From: SYFT01 sp964423815
GTDB taxonomy: Bacteria > Acidobacteriota > Vicinamibacteria > Vicinamibacterales > SCN-69-37
Assembly: GCA_964423815.1 (NCBI GenBank)
Contig: CAYRGW010000001.1
Coordinates: 1-64,000 of the forward strand
Direction: 5' to 3'
DNA length: 64,000 bases
The position numbers were made by a program, and so were the translations under genes. The notes below the pieces were generated by a model. It was not told where the DNA came from. It ran no database searches and was given only the letters and a program-made list of their open reading frames with translations. This document shows, in pieces, positions 11,001 to 19,034 of the stretch; within the stretch, counting starts at the first letter, position 1; each line of letters opens with the position of its first letter.

Positions 11001-13438
11001 GCACACCAGCGCAACCGGGCACGTTTGTCGCCCAGGCGCGGCAGACGATTGCGCTGAGGTGCGTCCCTGGCACATACAGCCCTGCCGAAGGGGCCACCGC
11101 GTGCCTCCTGGCCCCTCTTGGGATGTTTGTCAGCGACACGGGTGCCGCGACCGCCCTCCGGTGCGAGCCAGGCACCTACAGCGCCCTCGAAGGCGCGGCG
11201 GCGTGCACACCCGCGTCCCCTGGGACGTACGTGAGCGAGTCCGGTGCGGCAAACGCCCTGGTGTGTCCCGTCGGCCGCTACCAGCCGAACGAAGGACAGG
11301 TCTCGTGTCTCGACGGCACGATCTGTCCCGCCGGGTTCGCCACGGTCTCGCCGGCCGGCGGCGTGAGCGACACGGTCTGCGCGCCGGACACCGACAACGA
11401 CGGCATCCTCAACACGGTCGATAACTGCCCGGTTGTGGCGAACGCCGATCAGCGCAACACCGATCTCGACGACGCCGGCGACGCCTGCGACTCCGACGAT
11501 GACAACGACGGCGTCACTGACGCGGCGGAAGACGAACTTGGCACGGACCCGCTCGTGGCGGACACGGACGGCGACACCTGGTCCGACAGCAAGGAACTGA
11601 GCTGCCGCAGCGATCCGCGTGTCGCGACCAGCGTTCCCGGTGACAACGATCTCGACGGCACCATCAACTGTGACGACACCGACGATGACAACGATGGTGT
11701 GCTGGATGTGAATGATCCGGACATCGATGGCGACGGGATTGCCAATGAGATCGATGCCGGCCCCGACTCGCGGCTGAACACACATTTCATCGGGGGCCAC
11801 GGCACGGCGACGGTGTGCACCGCGTGGAACACGATCAGCTACTTCAGCACGGAGACAGGGCAGATGGTGTCCAAACAGGCCTGCAGCGCCTGGGGCATCG
11901 GGAACGTCTCGCTCAACGGGGAAGTGACCTCCGGCGCGGGCACGAAGCTGCTCCGCATGTTCAACTCGGGCGGCTACGACGGAATCCCGAGCCGGACGGA
12001 AGTGATCATCAATCCCGATTCCACCGATCGACTGACCGTGGTCGCGTGCGGCGGCTACGTGATCGACTCGGACACGGGCAACTATTCATTCTTCTGCGGT
12101 TCACTTCACCTGACGGCAACGCAGGGATCCGTGCGCGCGCGCCTTGACGGCACTGGCGAGGCGTACGTCACCGTCACGAACGGCGCGAGCGTTGTGATCG
12201 ATGCGCTCAGCACCGCCAACGGCCTGACCACCTACAGGGTGTCGGACGAAGGAACGCAGGGCGCGGTGACCGTGACCACGTCACAGGGGACCCAGCAGCT
12301 GGCGAGCGGCACAAGTGTTGATGTGACGGTGGCAGCACCGGCCGATCAGGACGGCGACGGCGTCATCGACACGGCCGACAACTGTCCGGTCATCACCAAC
12401 GCGGATCAGGCCGATGGTGACCACGACGGGATCGGCGACCAGTGCGACGGTGATCGGAGCATCGCGGCAGAGGCGGCAGCGCCGCCGGCAGACTGCGCGG
12501 TCGATCCGCTGACCGGCGCAGCGCGTGACACCGATCTGGACGGCGTACCCGACTGCCTTGATCCGGACGCAGACAACGATGGCCTGTCGAATCTCGATGA
12601 GGCGGCAGCCGGACTCGACCCGCTGGACCCGGACGCCGACGGCGACGGAGCGCCGGACGGCGCTGACCGGTGGCCGGCCGATGCGACGAAGTCTGCGGAC
12701 ATCCTGGGACCCGTGATCAGCGCCCCGGCGACGATCACCCTGCCGGCCGAGTCACCGGCCGGCGCGGTCGCGACCTGGGCGGTGCCCACCGCCATCGACA
12801 CCGTGGACGGCCCCGTCGGCGTCGCGTGTGCCCCGCTCTCAGGCGCGTTGTTTCCCATTGGTGTGACGACCGTCACCTGTACTTCGGCGGACACCACCGG
12901 CAACCGTTCAACGTCGACGTTCACCGTCACCGTCACCGATGTCACGACGCCCGGCGAGATGCGCGGCAACGGGCATCTCAGGAGCGGCGACGCCAAGGTG
13001 CAGTTCAGCTTCGACGTGCGCGAGGGTGCATCGGGTGAGCGCGGCAACTTGTCGGTGCAGGTCGAAGACCACGACAGTCGGGGCAAGTCCGACAAGTCCG
13101 GCAAGTCGCTGCGGAAGGATGATCGCTTCAGAGCAACCGCCGTGACCTTTGTCGCCTTCAGCGACGATCCCACGACGCGCCCTGGCCGCGATCACAAGGT
13201 CCAGATCGACACGGTCCGCTTCATGGGCACCGGCGAATGGAACGGCCGGTCGGGGTACACCTTCGATGTGCTGGCGGTGGATCAGGGTGAACCCGGCCGT
13301 CATCGCGAAACGATCACCATTGTCATTCGTGACAGCGCCGGTCAGATCGTCGCCGAAGCGGCCGGGGAACTGGTCGACGGCAATGTGCAGTCTGCCCGGA
13401 TCCCGCACGGGCGGGATGTGCGAGGGAAGAAGGACTGA
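8036..13438 (+). CDS. Giant secreted mosaic protein: FG-GAP propeller, cadherin-like, Cys-rich repeats, TSP3, HYR
   Basis: About 1800 residues with an N-terminal hydrophobic anchor (FVFAVLAVVIVVPLIL). Seven FG-GAP units follow (FGAALAVGNFDGDGYDDLAI type), the number needed for one integrin-like propeller; units 4, 6 and 7 have lost the canonical calcium loop. Next come two or three cadherin-like Ig domains (AVNDPPYAY, PVNDPPVTS) and eight units of about 34 residues starting CxxGTYS with a central C-T-P-A-P-A-G, like ephrin-receptor Cys-rich repeats. Thrombospondin type-3 calcium repeats follow (DTDNDGILNTVDNCP), then a beta domain, more type-3 repeats, a HYR domain, and a C-terminal domain resembling post-COAP-1 (GYTFDVLAVDQGEPG). 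It is probably a surface or adhesion protein. A TTG at 8009 could extend it; ATG 8036 or 8045 is more likely. No function is proven. Confidence 0.85.
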   Translation: MRPMVPTTTSPFRFRFVFAVLAVVIVVPLILDATGPHRFLSQNSVLGGVDIAGGSEADDLFGTATAVGDFNGDGIGDVAVGSPGETVTVSEQGAVNVVYGSGGGLTGAGNQFWDLTNAALSGSPQSDDHFGAALAVGNFDGDGYDDLAIGVPGRNSDAGAVAILYGSQNGLRTAGFQLWSQNSSLAGVAIQGTSRGGDMFGAAVAAGDINGDGVDDLVVGVPFEDEALYSNTQTNGAVNFLYGLAGVGLTARDNILVVPDRFVDGEGSFDDAEFGAALAIGDFRGWGRPQVAVGAPGWNECGVISLYACDDMGAVYLVDARQKSVGEDAGVFIRQGHGGVPGGQQGGDRFGAALAAGDFDGDGLAELAIGVPGEDLGDIIDAGMVGVVKGSPSGLTSAGYQTWHQDITGVQGGAHDDEWFGSALAVGHFDEDAGLDLAIGTPGDLINNVAAGSVTILFGRGAGLTSADQLWTQDGIGVAGDANDIFGAPQADDRFGGALAAGDFFGRGFDGLVVGVPGENDDAGSVNTLYGVGDEPRAVGADVSTNEDVSLTFNIEGRDPQGNPLTFAVQTPCTGVCFPGQLAHGFLSTPQAINATSAQVRYTPIDNWYGVETFTFTVSDGTYTSTPATVSIRVNAVNDPPYAYPSSGTAPEDGVGYLRIQGADVETQSAELEYHLSVWPTNGTVNTDPAGRLLRYTCPSQPGSLCARYTPSANFHGADSFSFTVGDGQVVSAPATVGVIVTPVNDPPVTSSQAVFAKENEPKIFRLVATDIDNDPLTFSLASPPEFGTVSFDPADSALVTYNSGSGRWGSTQLWFTVSDGATTSLGVVNMFVQHVLSCQAGSYAAAPTDPSCTPAPPGSFVPSPGATSPTACQPGTYSDAPGAVACTPAPAGSHVALPGASSATLCAAGTFSAMPGAVVCTPAPAGSYATGPGAITSAACTVGTFSDAPGAAMCTSAPAGGYVDTPGATGPAWCGPGSYSASEGATACTPAQPGTFVAQARQTIALRCVPGTYSPAEGATACLLAPLGMFVSDTGAATALRCEPGTYSALEGAAACTPASPGTYVSESGAANALVCPVGRYQPNEGQVSCLDGTICPAGFATVSPAGGVSDTVCAPDTDNDGILNTVDNCPVVANADQRNTDLDDAGDACDSDDDNDGVTDAAEDELGTDPLVADTDGDTWSDSKELSCRSDPRVATSVPGDNDLDGTINCDDTDDDNDGVLDVNDPDIDGDGIANEIDAGPDSRLNTHFIGGHGTATVCTAWNTISYFSTETGQMVSKQACSAWGIGNVSLNGEVTSGAGTKLLRMFNSGGYDGIPSRTEVIINPDSTDRLTVVACGGYVIDSDTGNYSFFCGSLHLTATQGSVRARLDGTGEAYVTVTNGASVVIDALSTANGLTTYRVSDEGTQGAVTVTTSQGTQQLASGTSVDVTVAAPADQDGDGVIDTADNCPVITNADQADGDHDGIGDQCDGDRSIAAEAAAPPADCAVDPLTGAARDTDLDGVPDCLDPDADNDGLSNLDEAAAGLDPLDPDADGDGAPDGADRWPADATKSADILGPVISAPATITLPAESPAGAVATWAVPTAIDTVDGPVGVACAPLSGALFPIGVTTVTCTSADTTGNRSTSTFTVTVTDVTTPGEMRGNGHLRSGDAKVQFSFDVREGASGERGNLSVQVEDHDSRGKSDKSGKSLRKDDRFRATAVTFVAFSDDPTTRPGRDHKVQIDTVRFMGTGEWNGRSGYTFDVLAVDQGEPGRHRETITIVIRDSAGQIVAEAAGELVDGNVQSARIPHGRDVRGKKD
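10553..11330 (+). repeat. Eight coding repeats, about 102 bp each, encoding Cys-rich units
   Basis: Within the mosaic gene, about eight consecutive units of roughly 34 codons repeat the pattern C-x2-G-T/S-Y/F-S, G-A, C-T-P-A-P-A-G-S, G-A. Nucleotide identity is highest between the units starting near 10650, 10750 and 10860 (shared GCGGTGGTGTGCACACCTGC-like stretches). This suggests recent in-frame tandem duplication, with older, more diverged units downstream. Confidence 0.75.
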
Positions 13439-13486
13439 GCGCAGGCGACTCACATGTAGGCGTGACGGTTTTTTCACACCCTCCGT

Positions 13487-13583
13487 GGTTCACGGTTCCG
13501 GGTTCTGGGTTCTTCGAGTTAGTCCCAAGAACCTGGAAACCAAGAACAGCACCCAGAACCGTGAACCCGGAACGCTGAACCTT
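13487..13583. repeat. GGTTC/GAACC simple repeat hairpin between convergent genes
   Basis: The spacer between the mosaic gene and the ABC permease carries GGTTCACGGTTCCGGGTTCT on one side and, inverted, a run of GAACC-type words ending AACGCTGAACC. The two halves can fold on each other, so the region may act as a two-way terminator. It is built from the same kind of short G/C-plus-TTC words as the repeats at 29062, 29236, 33405, 40432 and 45136. Confidence 0.55.
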
Positions 13584-13586
13584 CCA

Positions 13587-16055
13587 CTAATCGCGCATGA
13601 CCAGCATCGGATCCACGCGCGTCGCGCGGACGGCGGGGATCAGGCACGCGATAGCCGCGGTGACAAAGATCAGGCCGACGACGACCCCGATGGTGGCGGG
13701 ATCGGTGGGGGATACCCCAAATAGCATCGCCTCGAATCGGCGGCCCAGCAGGAGCGCGCCGCCGACACCGAGCACAAGCCCCAGCGACGCGAGCAACAGG
13801 CCCTGGCGCAACACCATCCACAACACCCGCCCCTGTGGTGCGCCCAGCGCCATGCGGATGCCGATCTCCTGCTGCTGCTCGGTCACCATGTAGGAGAGGA
13901 TGCCGTAGGTGCCAATCGCAGCAAGCAGCAGCGCGAGCCCCGCAAATCCCCCGAGCAGCCAGGTGATGAAACGTGGACGAGCGACCGCGGATCCAAACAC
14001 GTCATCCATCGATCGCATGCGCACGATCGGCAACGTCGGATCGAGGCCATGGACCGACGAACGGATCTGCGTCGCGATCGCCTCGAGCGGCAGCGCGGTG
14101 CGCATCACGACGTTGAGATTAGCCGGCGCAAATTGCACGATGCGCGGCAACTGCTCCGCGATCGCATACAACTCCGTCCCGACCTTCTGATCCACACCGC
14201 CCTGTTTCACGTCCTTGGCCACACCGACGATCGTGAACCACGGCAGGCTGGCAAACGGTCCCAACCCCGGCTTCAGCCGTTGGCCGATCGGACTGCGGTC
14301 GGGAAAAAAGCGGCGCGCGAGTGACTCGTTCACGATCACCACCGGACCCCCACCCGCGTCGGCCGGCTCGAAGGCGCGCCCGTCCACGATCGGAATCCCC
14401 ATCGTGTCGAAATACCCCATCGTCACCGTCTGGTAATAGTCGACGTTTTCAGGTGGCGGGCCGGTGGGATCCGGCGTGGACCCGGGAGGTGCGGGACTGA
14501 TGTGTTCGAAGTCCGTGTCATTGGCGTTGACGGGACGATTGGGCGGCAACCCTGTCATCGCTGCGACCGACTGCACACCGGGAATGGCACGCAGCTTCAT
14601 CTGCAGGTCGTCGAAGAACGGAATCCGTCGTTCGACGGGATAAGCGCTGCCCGGCAGCACAAGACCAAAAGTGACCAATCCCTGGCGATCAAAACCCGTG
14701 TCGACCTTCATCAGGTTCACGAAGCTGCGGACCAGCAGCGAGGCCCCGACCACGAGGACGACGGCGAGTGTGATTTCAGAGACCACCAGCGCCCCGCGCA
14801 GCGTTTTGCGCAAGGCGCCACTCGTGGTGCCACGGCCGCCGTCCTTGAGCGCGATCGTGAGTTTCTGCGACAGATGGAGCAGGGGCGCCAGCCCGAAGAC
14901 CACGCCGGTGGCAAGGGCGACGAGCAAGGTGAAGACAAGCACGGGGCCGTCGAGGGTGACTGACGCCGCGCGCGGAATGGCCTCCGGGTTCACCGCCAGC
15001 ATGGCCTTCAACCCCGCCCACGCGAGTCCCACACCCACCACCGCCGCCATCGACGCGAGCAACACGCCTTCGGTCACAAACTGCCGCAACAACCGGCCAC
15101 GGCCGGCACCAAGGGCCGTGCGCACCGCAAATTCACGCTGCCGGGTCTCCGCGCGCGCGAGGAGCAGGTTGGCCAGATTTGCACACGCGATCAGCAGGAC
15201 GAGCACCACCGCGCCCTGCAACACCAGCAACGCCGTCTTGATCGAACCCACGATGTCGTCCTTGAGCGGATCGAGCCGGAGTTGATGATTGGGCACACTC
15301 GGCACGTGTCCCTGCGGGGCAATCTCGCGCCACTGATTCACCAGTCGGGCCGTATCGGCCTCCGCCCGTTCAAAAATGACGTCGTCTTTCAGGCGGCCGA
15401 CGAGATGGAGGAAGTGACCGCCTCGCGAGGTGGGGAAGGTGGCGGGATCGATTGTGAGGGGTTGCCACAACTCGACCTTCTGATCGTGCACGTCATACCC
15501 ACGGGGCATGACCCCGACCACTTCGGTCGAGACCGTGTTGAGCGGAATGGTGCGACCGATGATGGCCGGGTCACCGCCGTAGGCCCGTTGCCACACCTCC
15601 CACGAGAGGATCGCCACGGGTGCGGCACCGGGTGCGGAGTCACCGGCATCGAACCAGCGTCCATGTAGCGGCGGCACCGCGAGTGTCGGCATCAGTTCGG
15701 GCGTCACGGCCGCGCGCACCGGACGGCTTGGAGGATCGGTCCCGAGGTTGGCCGCACCGACCGTGTATCCGCCGATGCTGGAAAACGCCTGGGTGTTGTC
15801 GCGGAACTCCACAAACTCCGGCAACGACATCCAGAACTGTTCAAATCCGAGCGTGGGAAATCGGGTCGTCACAAACACGAGACGGTCCGGCTGCGGGTAG
15901 TCCAGTGGCCGCAGCAGCACCCCATTCACCACCGAGAAGATCGCCGTGTTGGCCCCGATGCCAAGCGCCAGCGTCAGGACCGTGATGACCGCAAATGCCG
16001 GATTGCGGCGCAACGTACGAAACGCGAACCGGAGGTCGTTCAGAAGTGTGTCCAT
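13587..16055 (-). CDS. ABC transporter permease, MacB-like (duplicated FtsX/MacB_PCD)
   Basis: 822 residues. The N-terminus TLRRNPAFAVITVLTLALG and the following GIGANTAIFSVVNGVLLRPL are the signature of the MacB-like permeases abundant in Acidobacteriota. The protein has two copies of the module periplasmic MacB domain plus FtsX three-helix permease. The first FtsX core is near residues 270-420 and the second near 690-820 (GILSYMVTEQQQEIGIRMALG). No ATPase gene adjoins it, which is usual for these orphan permeases. Substrate and partner are unknown; macrolide export cannot be inferred. It is convergent with the mosaic gene and divergent from the outer-membrane protein at 16151. Confidence 0.92.
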   Translation of the reverse strand: MDTLLNDLRFAFRTLRRNPAFAVITVLTLALGIGANTAIFSVVNGVLLRPLDYPQPDRLVFVTTRFPTLGFEQFWMSLPEFVEFRDNTQAFSSIGGYTVGAANLGTDPPSRPVRAAVTPELMPTLAVPPLHGRWFDAGDSAPGAAPVAILSWEVWQRAYGGDPAIIGRTIPLNTVSTEVVGVMPRGYDVHDQKVELWQPLTIDPATFPTSRGGHFLHLVGRLKDDVIFERAEADTARLVNQWREIAPQGHVPSVPNHQLRLDPLKDDIVGSIKTALLVLQGAVVLVLLIACANLANLLLARAETRQREFAVRTALGAGRGRLLRQFVTEGVLLASMAAVVGVGLAWAGLKAMLAVNPEAIPRAASVTLDGPVLVFTLLVALATGVVFGLAPLLHLSQKLTIALKDGGRGTTSGALRKTLRGALVVSEITLAVVLVVGASLLVRSFVNLMKVDTGFDRQGLVTFGLVLPGSAYPVERRIPFFDDLQMKLRAIPGVQSVAAMTGLPPNRPVNANDTDFEHISPAPPGSTPDPTGPPPENVDYYQTVTMGYFDTMGIPIVDGRAFEPADAGGGPVVIVNESLARRFFPDRSPIGQRLKPGLGPFASLPWFTIVGVAKDVKQGGVDQKVGTELYAIAEQLPRIVQFAPANLNVVMRTALPLEAIATQIRSSVHGLDPTLPIVRMRSMDDVFGSAVARPRFITWLLGGFAGLALLLAAIGTYGILSYMVTEQQQEIGIRMALGAPQGRVLWMVLRQGLLLASLGLVLGVGGALLLGRRFEAMLFGVSPTDPATIGVVVGLIFVTAAIACLIPAVRATRVDPMLVMRD

Positions 16056-16150
16056 GGCGGATGCCGGTATTGGACGGAATACGAGTCGCAGTCGTTGGGG
16101 GGGAGTCGATCGGGATCGCAGTTTGGGTCAGAATGCGCTAAAACGGCTGG

Positions 16151-17437
16151 ATGCGAATATTGTCCGGTCTCGCGCTGATTGTTGTACTCCTCCTACCGGC
16201 CCCCGTAATTGCCCAGGCCACCGCGCCGGCGAGCCCGCAGGCCACCACCGACACACGACGTCTTCGCGTGTATCTGGATTGCGGCGAGTGTTTCTCCACG
16301 TACCTGCGCGATCAGATCAACTGGGTGGACTTTGTGCGCCAGCCGCAGGATGCCGACATCGTGTTGTTGTCGAGCACGCGCGGCACCGGTGGCGGCGGCA
16401 CGGAATATCTGCTGCGGTTCGTCGGGGCGGGGCGTTTTCAGGGGACCGACAAGGATCTTCGCGCGGTATCGGTCACCGGCGATCAGGAGGATGCCAGACG
16501 CGGAGGCGTGCTCGACGCGGTCACCGTCGGGCTGCTGGGGTACATGGCGTTGGACGGGTTGCCACCGGGGTTTGAGCTCACGGTGCGTCCACGCACCGCG
16601 ACTGCGCAAGATGCGGCACCCGCGCGGGACCCCTGGAATCTGTGGGTGTTCAGCCTGCGCGGCAGTGGATCGTTCGAGGCCGAAGAAACGGCACGTCAAC
16701 TGCGGTGGTCGGCAAGTGCCTCCGCGGACCGTGTGACCGATCGGTGGAAGATCGCGTTTGGCGCACGCATCGATGAACGAACCGAGCGTTTTGACCTCGA
16801 TGACGACGAGCCCTTTGAGGTGACGCGAGGGAGTCGCGAGGTTGAAGGATTTGTCGCGCGCAGTCTGGGGCCCCACTGGTCGTTTGGCCTCGACGCCAGC
16901 GTGAATGCCTCCGACTTCGGCAACGACAAATTTTCCGCGCGGCTGGCGCCGGCGGTCGAGTTTTCCGTGTTTCCGTACCGGGAATATGCCTCGCGCCAGC
17001 TCCTGTTTCAGTACGAGGTCGGTCCGAGACACGCGCGGTATAACGAAATCACGATCTTCGACAAACTGCGTGAGACCCTCTGGCAGCACGAACTGTCGAT
17101 GTCGTTTGATCAGCGCCAACCCTGGGGCGCCGTGGAGTTCGGGGCGGAGTGGTCCCAGTACCTGCACGACCTCGGGAAATATCGGCTTGAAGTGAATGGC
17201 GAACTGGACCTGCGCATCACGCGTGGCCTGTCGCTGAATCTTGACGGCAATGCCTCGCGGATCCGCGACCAGATCTCCCTGCCGCGTCGCGGCGCCACAC
17301 CGGAGGAAGTCCTCCTGCGACTGCGCCAACTGCAAAGTGGCTACGAGGTGCGGTTTTCGGTCGGACTCACGTACAGCTTCGGGTCGTTGTTTAATAACGT
17401 CGTGAATCCCCGCTTCGGGGGCGGCGGCTTCCGGTAG
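16151..17437 (+). CDS. Predicted outer-membrane beta-barrel protein of unknown function
   Basis: 428 residues with a signal peptide ending VIAQ. The mature N-terminus holds a conserved-looking block, LRVYLDCGECFSTYLRDQI then WVDFVRQPQDAD, followed by a small alpha/beta domain with GGGGTEYLLRF. From about residue 160 the sequence alternates polar and aromatic residues in strand-length blocks and ends YSFGSLFNNV..., typical of a barrel. Proteins with this DC-x2-CF start are widespread and uncharacterised in Acidobacteriota and Bacteroidota. The two nearby Cys residues could form a disulphide or bind metal. The deacylase starts 10 bases downstream, so the two are probably co-transcribed. Confidence 0.7.
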   Translation: MRILSGLALIVVLLLPAPVIAQATAPASPQATTDTRRLRVYLDCGECFSTYLRDQINWVDFVRQPQDADIVLLSSTRGTGGGGTEYLLRFVGAGRFQGTDKDLRAVSVTGDQEDARRGGVLDAVTVGLLGYMALDGLPPGFELTVRPRTATAQDAAPARDPWNLWVFSLRGSGSFEAEETARQLRWSASASADRVTDRWKIAFGARIDERTERFDLDDDEPFEVTRGSREVEGFVARSLGPHWSFGLDASVNASDFGNDKFSARLAPAVEFSVFPYREYASRQLLFQYEVGPRHARYNEITIFDKLRETLWQHELSMSFDQRQPWGAVEFGAEWSQYLHDLGKYRLEVNGELDLRITRGLSLNLDGNASRIRDQISLPRRGATPEEVLLRLRQLQSGYEVRFSVGLTYSFGSLFNNVVNPRFGGGGFR

Positions 17438-17447
17438 AGTAGCCCCC

Positions 17448-19022
17448 ATGTGGAAGCGGCTCCTGCTTGTGCTCGTGATGTGTGCTGCGGTGGTGGGTGG
17501 CCTCGGTGCGCGCGTGCCGCCGCAAGCCCCTCAACCCTTCGACCTGCTCATTCTGAATGGGCGTGTGCTCGATGGCAGCGGCAATCCCTGGGTCCGCGAA
17601 GATCTCGGGATTCGCGCCGATCGCATCGTGGCGCGCGGTCGATTGGCCGGTGCGGCGGCCACACGAACCATCGACGCCGACGGGCTGGTCGTCGCCCCGG
17701 GATTTATCGACGTCCACTCCCACGCCGGTGGTTCGGTCGCACGCCAGACCCTGCGCGACGCGGCGGGTCTGCTCACACAAGGCATCACCACCATCGTGGC
17801 CAACCCCGATGGCGGAGGCCCTGTGGATCTCGCCGACCAGCGGCGGACCCTTGAGGCCAACGGCGTCGGCGTCAACGTCGCGTTGCTCATCGGGCATGGG
17901 TCGGTGCGCGGGGCGGTGATGGGCGGCGCGCGACGTGTACCCACACCTGACGAACACACGCAGATGGCCGCGATTGCCCAGGCCGCGGTGGAGGCCGGGG
18001 CGTTTGGCCTGTCCTCCGGCCTGTTTTATGAACCGGGCCGCAACGCCGAACTCGAGGAGGTCATCACCCTCGCGAAGGTCGTCGGCGGCGTCTATACGAG
18101 CCACATTCGTGACGAGGGCAACTACACGACGGGTCTTGTGGCCTCGGTGCGCGAGGTGATTCGTGTGGCCGAAGAAGCCTCCGTCCGGGGCATCGTCACC
18201 CACATCAAAGCGCTGGGACCGGACTCGTGGGGGCAGTCCACGCCGGTGATTGCCGACATCAATGCGGCGCGGGCGCGTGGTGTGGAAGTGTGGGCCGATC
18301 AATATCCGTACGAAGCGTCCTCGACGAGTCTCGGGGCGGCGGTGTTGCCTGGGCCGTCGGGACCGGAAGCACTCAAGCCCCGGCTGGCTGAACCGTACTC
18401 GTCTGACCAGTTGATGAAGGAAGTCACCGAGAACATCCGGCGGCGTGGTGGTCCTGCGTCGATCGTGATTGCGTCGGGACGAGGGGCGCCCGACCTGGCC
18501 GGTCAACACCTGGAGCAGATCGCGACGGCGCGCGGCGTGACTCCCGCCGAGGTCGCCGTCGACATCCTGCTGAAGGGCGGCGCGTCCATTGTGTCCTTCA
18601 ACATGGCTGAGGACGACATCCGCGCCTTCATGCGACAGCCGTGGACGATGACCTCATCGGATGGAGATTTGTCGTTGCCCGGCCCGAGCCGCCCACATCC
18701 GCGTGGGCACGGCGCCTTCGCACGCAAGCTCGCGGTGTATGTGCGCGAGCGATCCGTCGTGTCACTCGAGGAGGCGGTGCGCGCGGCGACGTCGGCCCCC
18801 GCGCGGGTGTTCGGGTTTGCCGGACGAGGCGAGTTGCGCGAGGGCGCATTCGCCGACGTGATTGTCTTCGATCCGCAGACGGTGCAGGACCGGGCGACCT
18901 ACAGCGATCCCCACCAACACGCCACCGGCATGCGCTGGGTGCTCGTCAACGGTCGTGTGGTGATCGACGACGGCATGCCGACGAAGGCACTGGCGGGTGT
19001 CGTGTTACGCAGAGCGCGCTGA
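17448..19022 (+). CDS. N-acyl-D-amino-acid deacylase family amidohydrolase
   Basis: 524 residues. A hydrophobic N-terminus (LLLVLVMCAAVVGGLG) suggests export. FDLLILNGRVLDGSGNPW opens the amidohydrolase fold, VVAPGFIDVHSHAG supplies the first two metal-binding histidines, YTSHIRDEG carries a later metal ligand, and SFNMAEDDI with MTSSDGDLSLP lies near the catalytic Asp. RPHPRGHGAFARKL and GELREGAFADVIVFDP are hallmarks of D-aminoacylase and dihydroorotase-like enzymes. Known members release D-amino acids from N-acyl derivatives, but many paralogues have other substrates, so the exact substrate is open. It follows the outer-membrane protein by 10 bases. Confidence 0.88.
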   Translation: MWKRLLLVLVMCAAVVGGLGARVPPQAPQPFDLLILNGRVLDGSGNPWVREDLGIRADRIVARGRLAGAAATRTIDADGLVVAPGFIDVHSHAGGSVARQTLRDAAGLLTQGITTIVANPDGGGPVDLADQRRTLEANGVGVNVALLIGHGSVRGAVMGGARRVPTPDEHTQMAAIAQAAVEAGAFGLSSGLFYEPGRNAELEEVITLAKVVGGVYTSHIRDEGNYTTGLVASVREVIRVAEEASVRGIVTHIKALGPDSWGQSTPVIADINAARARGVEVWADQYPYEASSTSLGAAVLPGPSGPEALKPRLAEPYSSDQLMKEVTENIRRRGGPASIVIASGRGAPDLAGQHLEQIATARGVTPAEVAVDILLKGGASIVSFNMAEDDIRAFMRQPWTMTSSDGDLSLPGPSRPHPRGHGAFARKLAVYVRERSVVSLEEAVRAATSAPARVFGFAGRGELREGAFADVIVFDPQTVQDRATYSDPHQHATGMRWVLVNGRVVIDDGMPTKALAGVVLRRAR

Positions 19023-19034
19023 ACTTGACGCGCG

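Noticed and set aside
10553..11330. Regularly spaced repeats resembling a CRISPR array or minisatellite
   Set aside because: The units stay in frame, vary at third positions and encode Cys-rich protein repeats; there are no unique spacers of constant length.
13587..16055. Macrolide exporter MacB
   Set aside because: The protein lacks the ATPase domain and has a duplicated permease; the family resemblance does not define the substrate.
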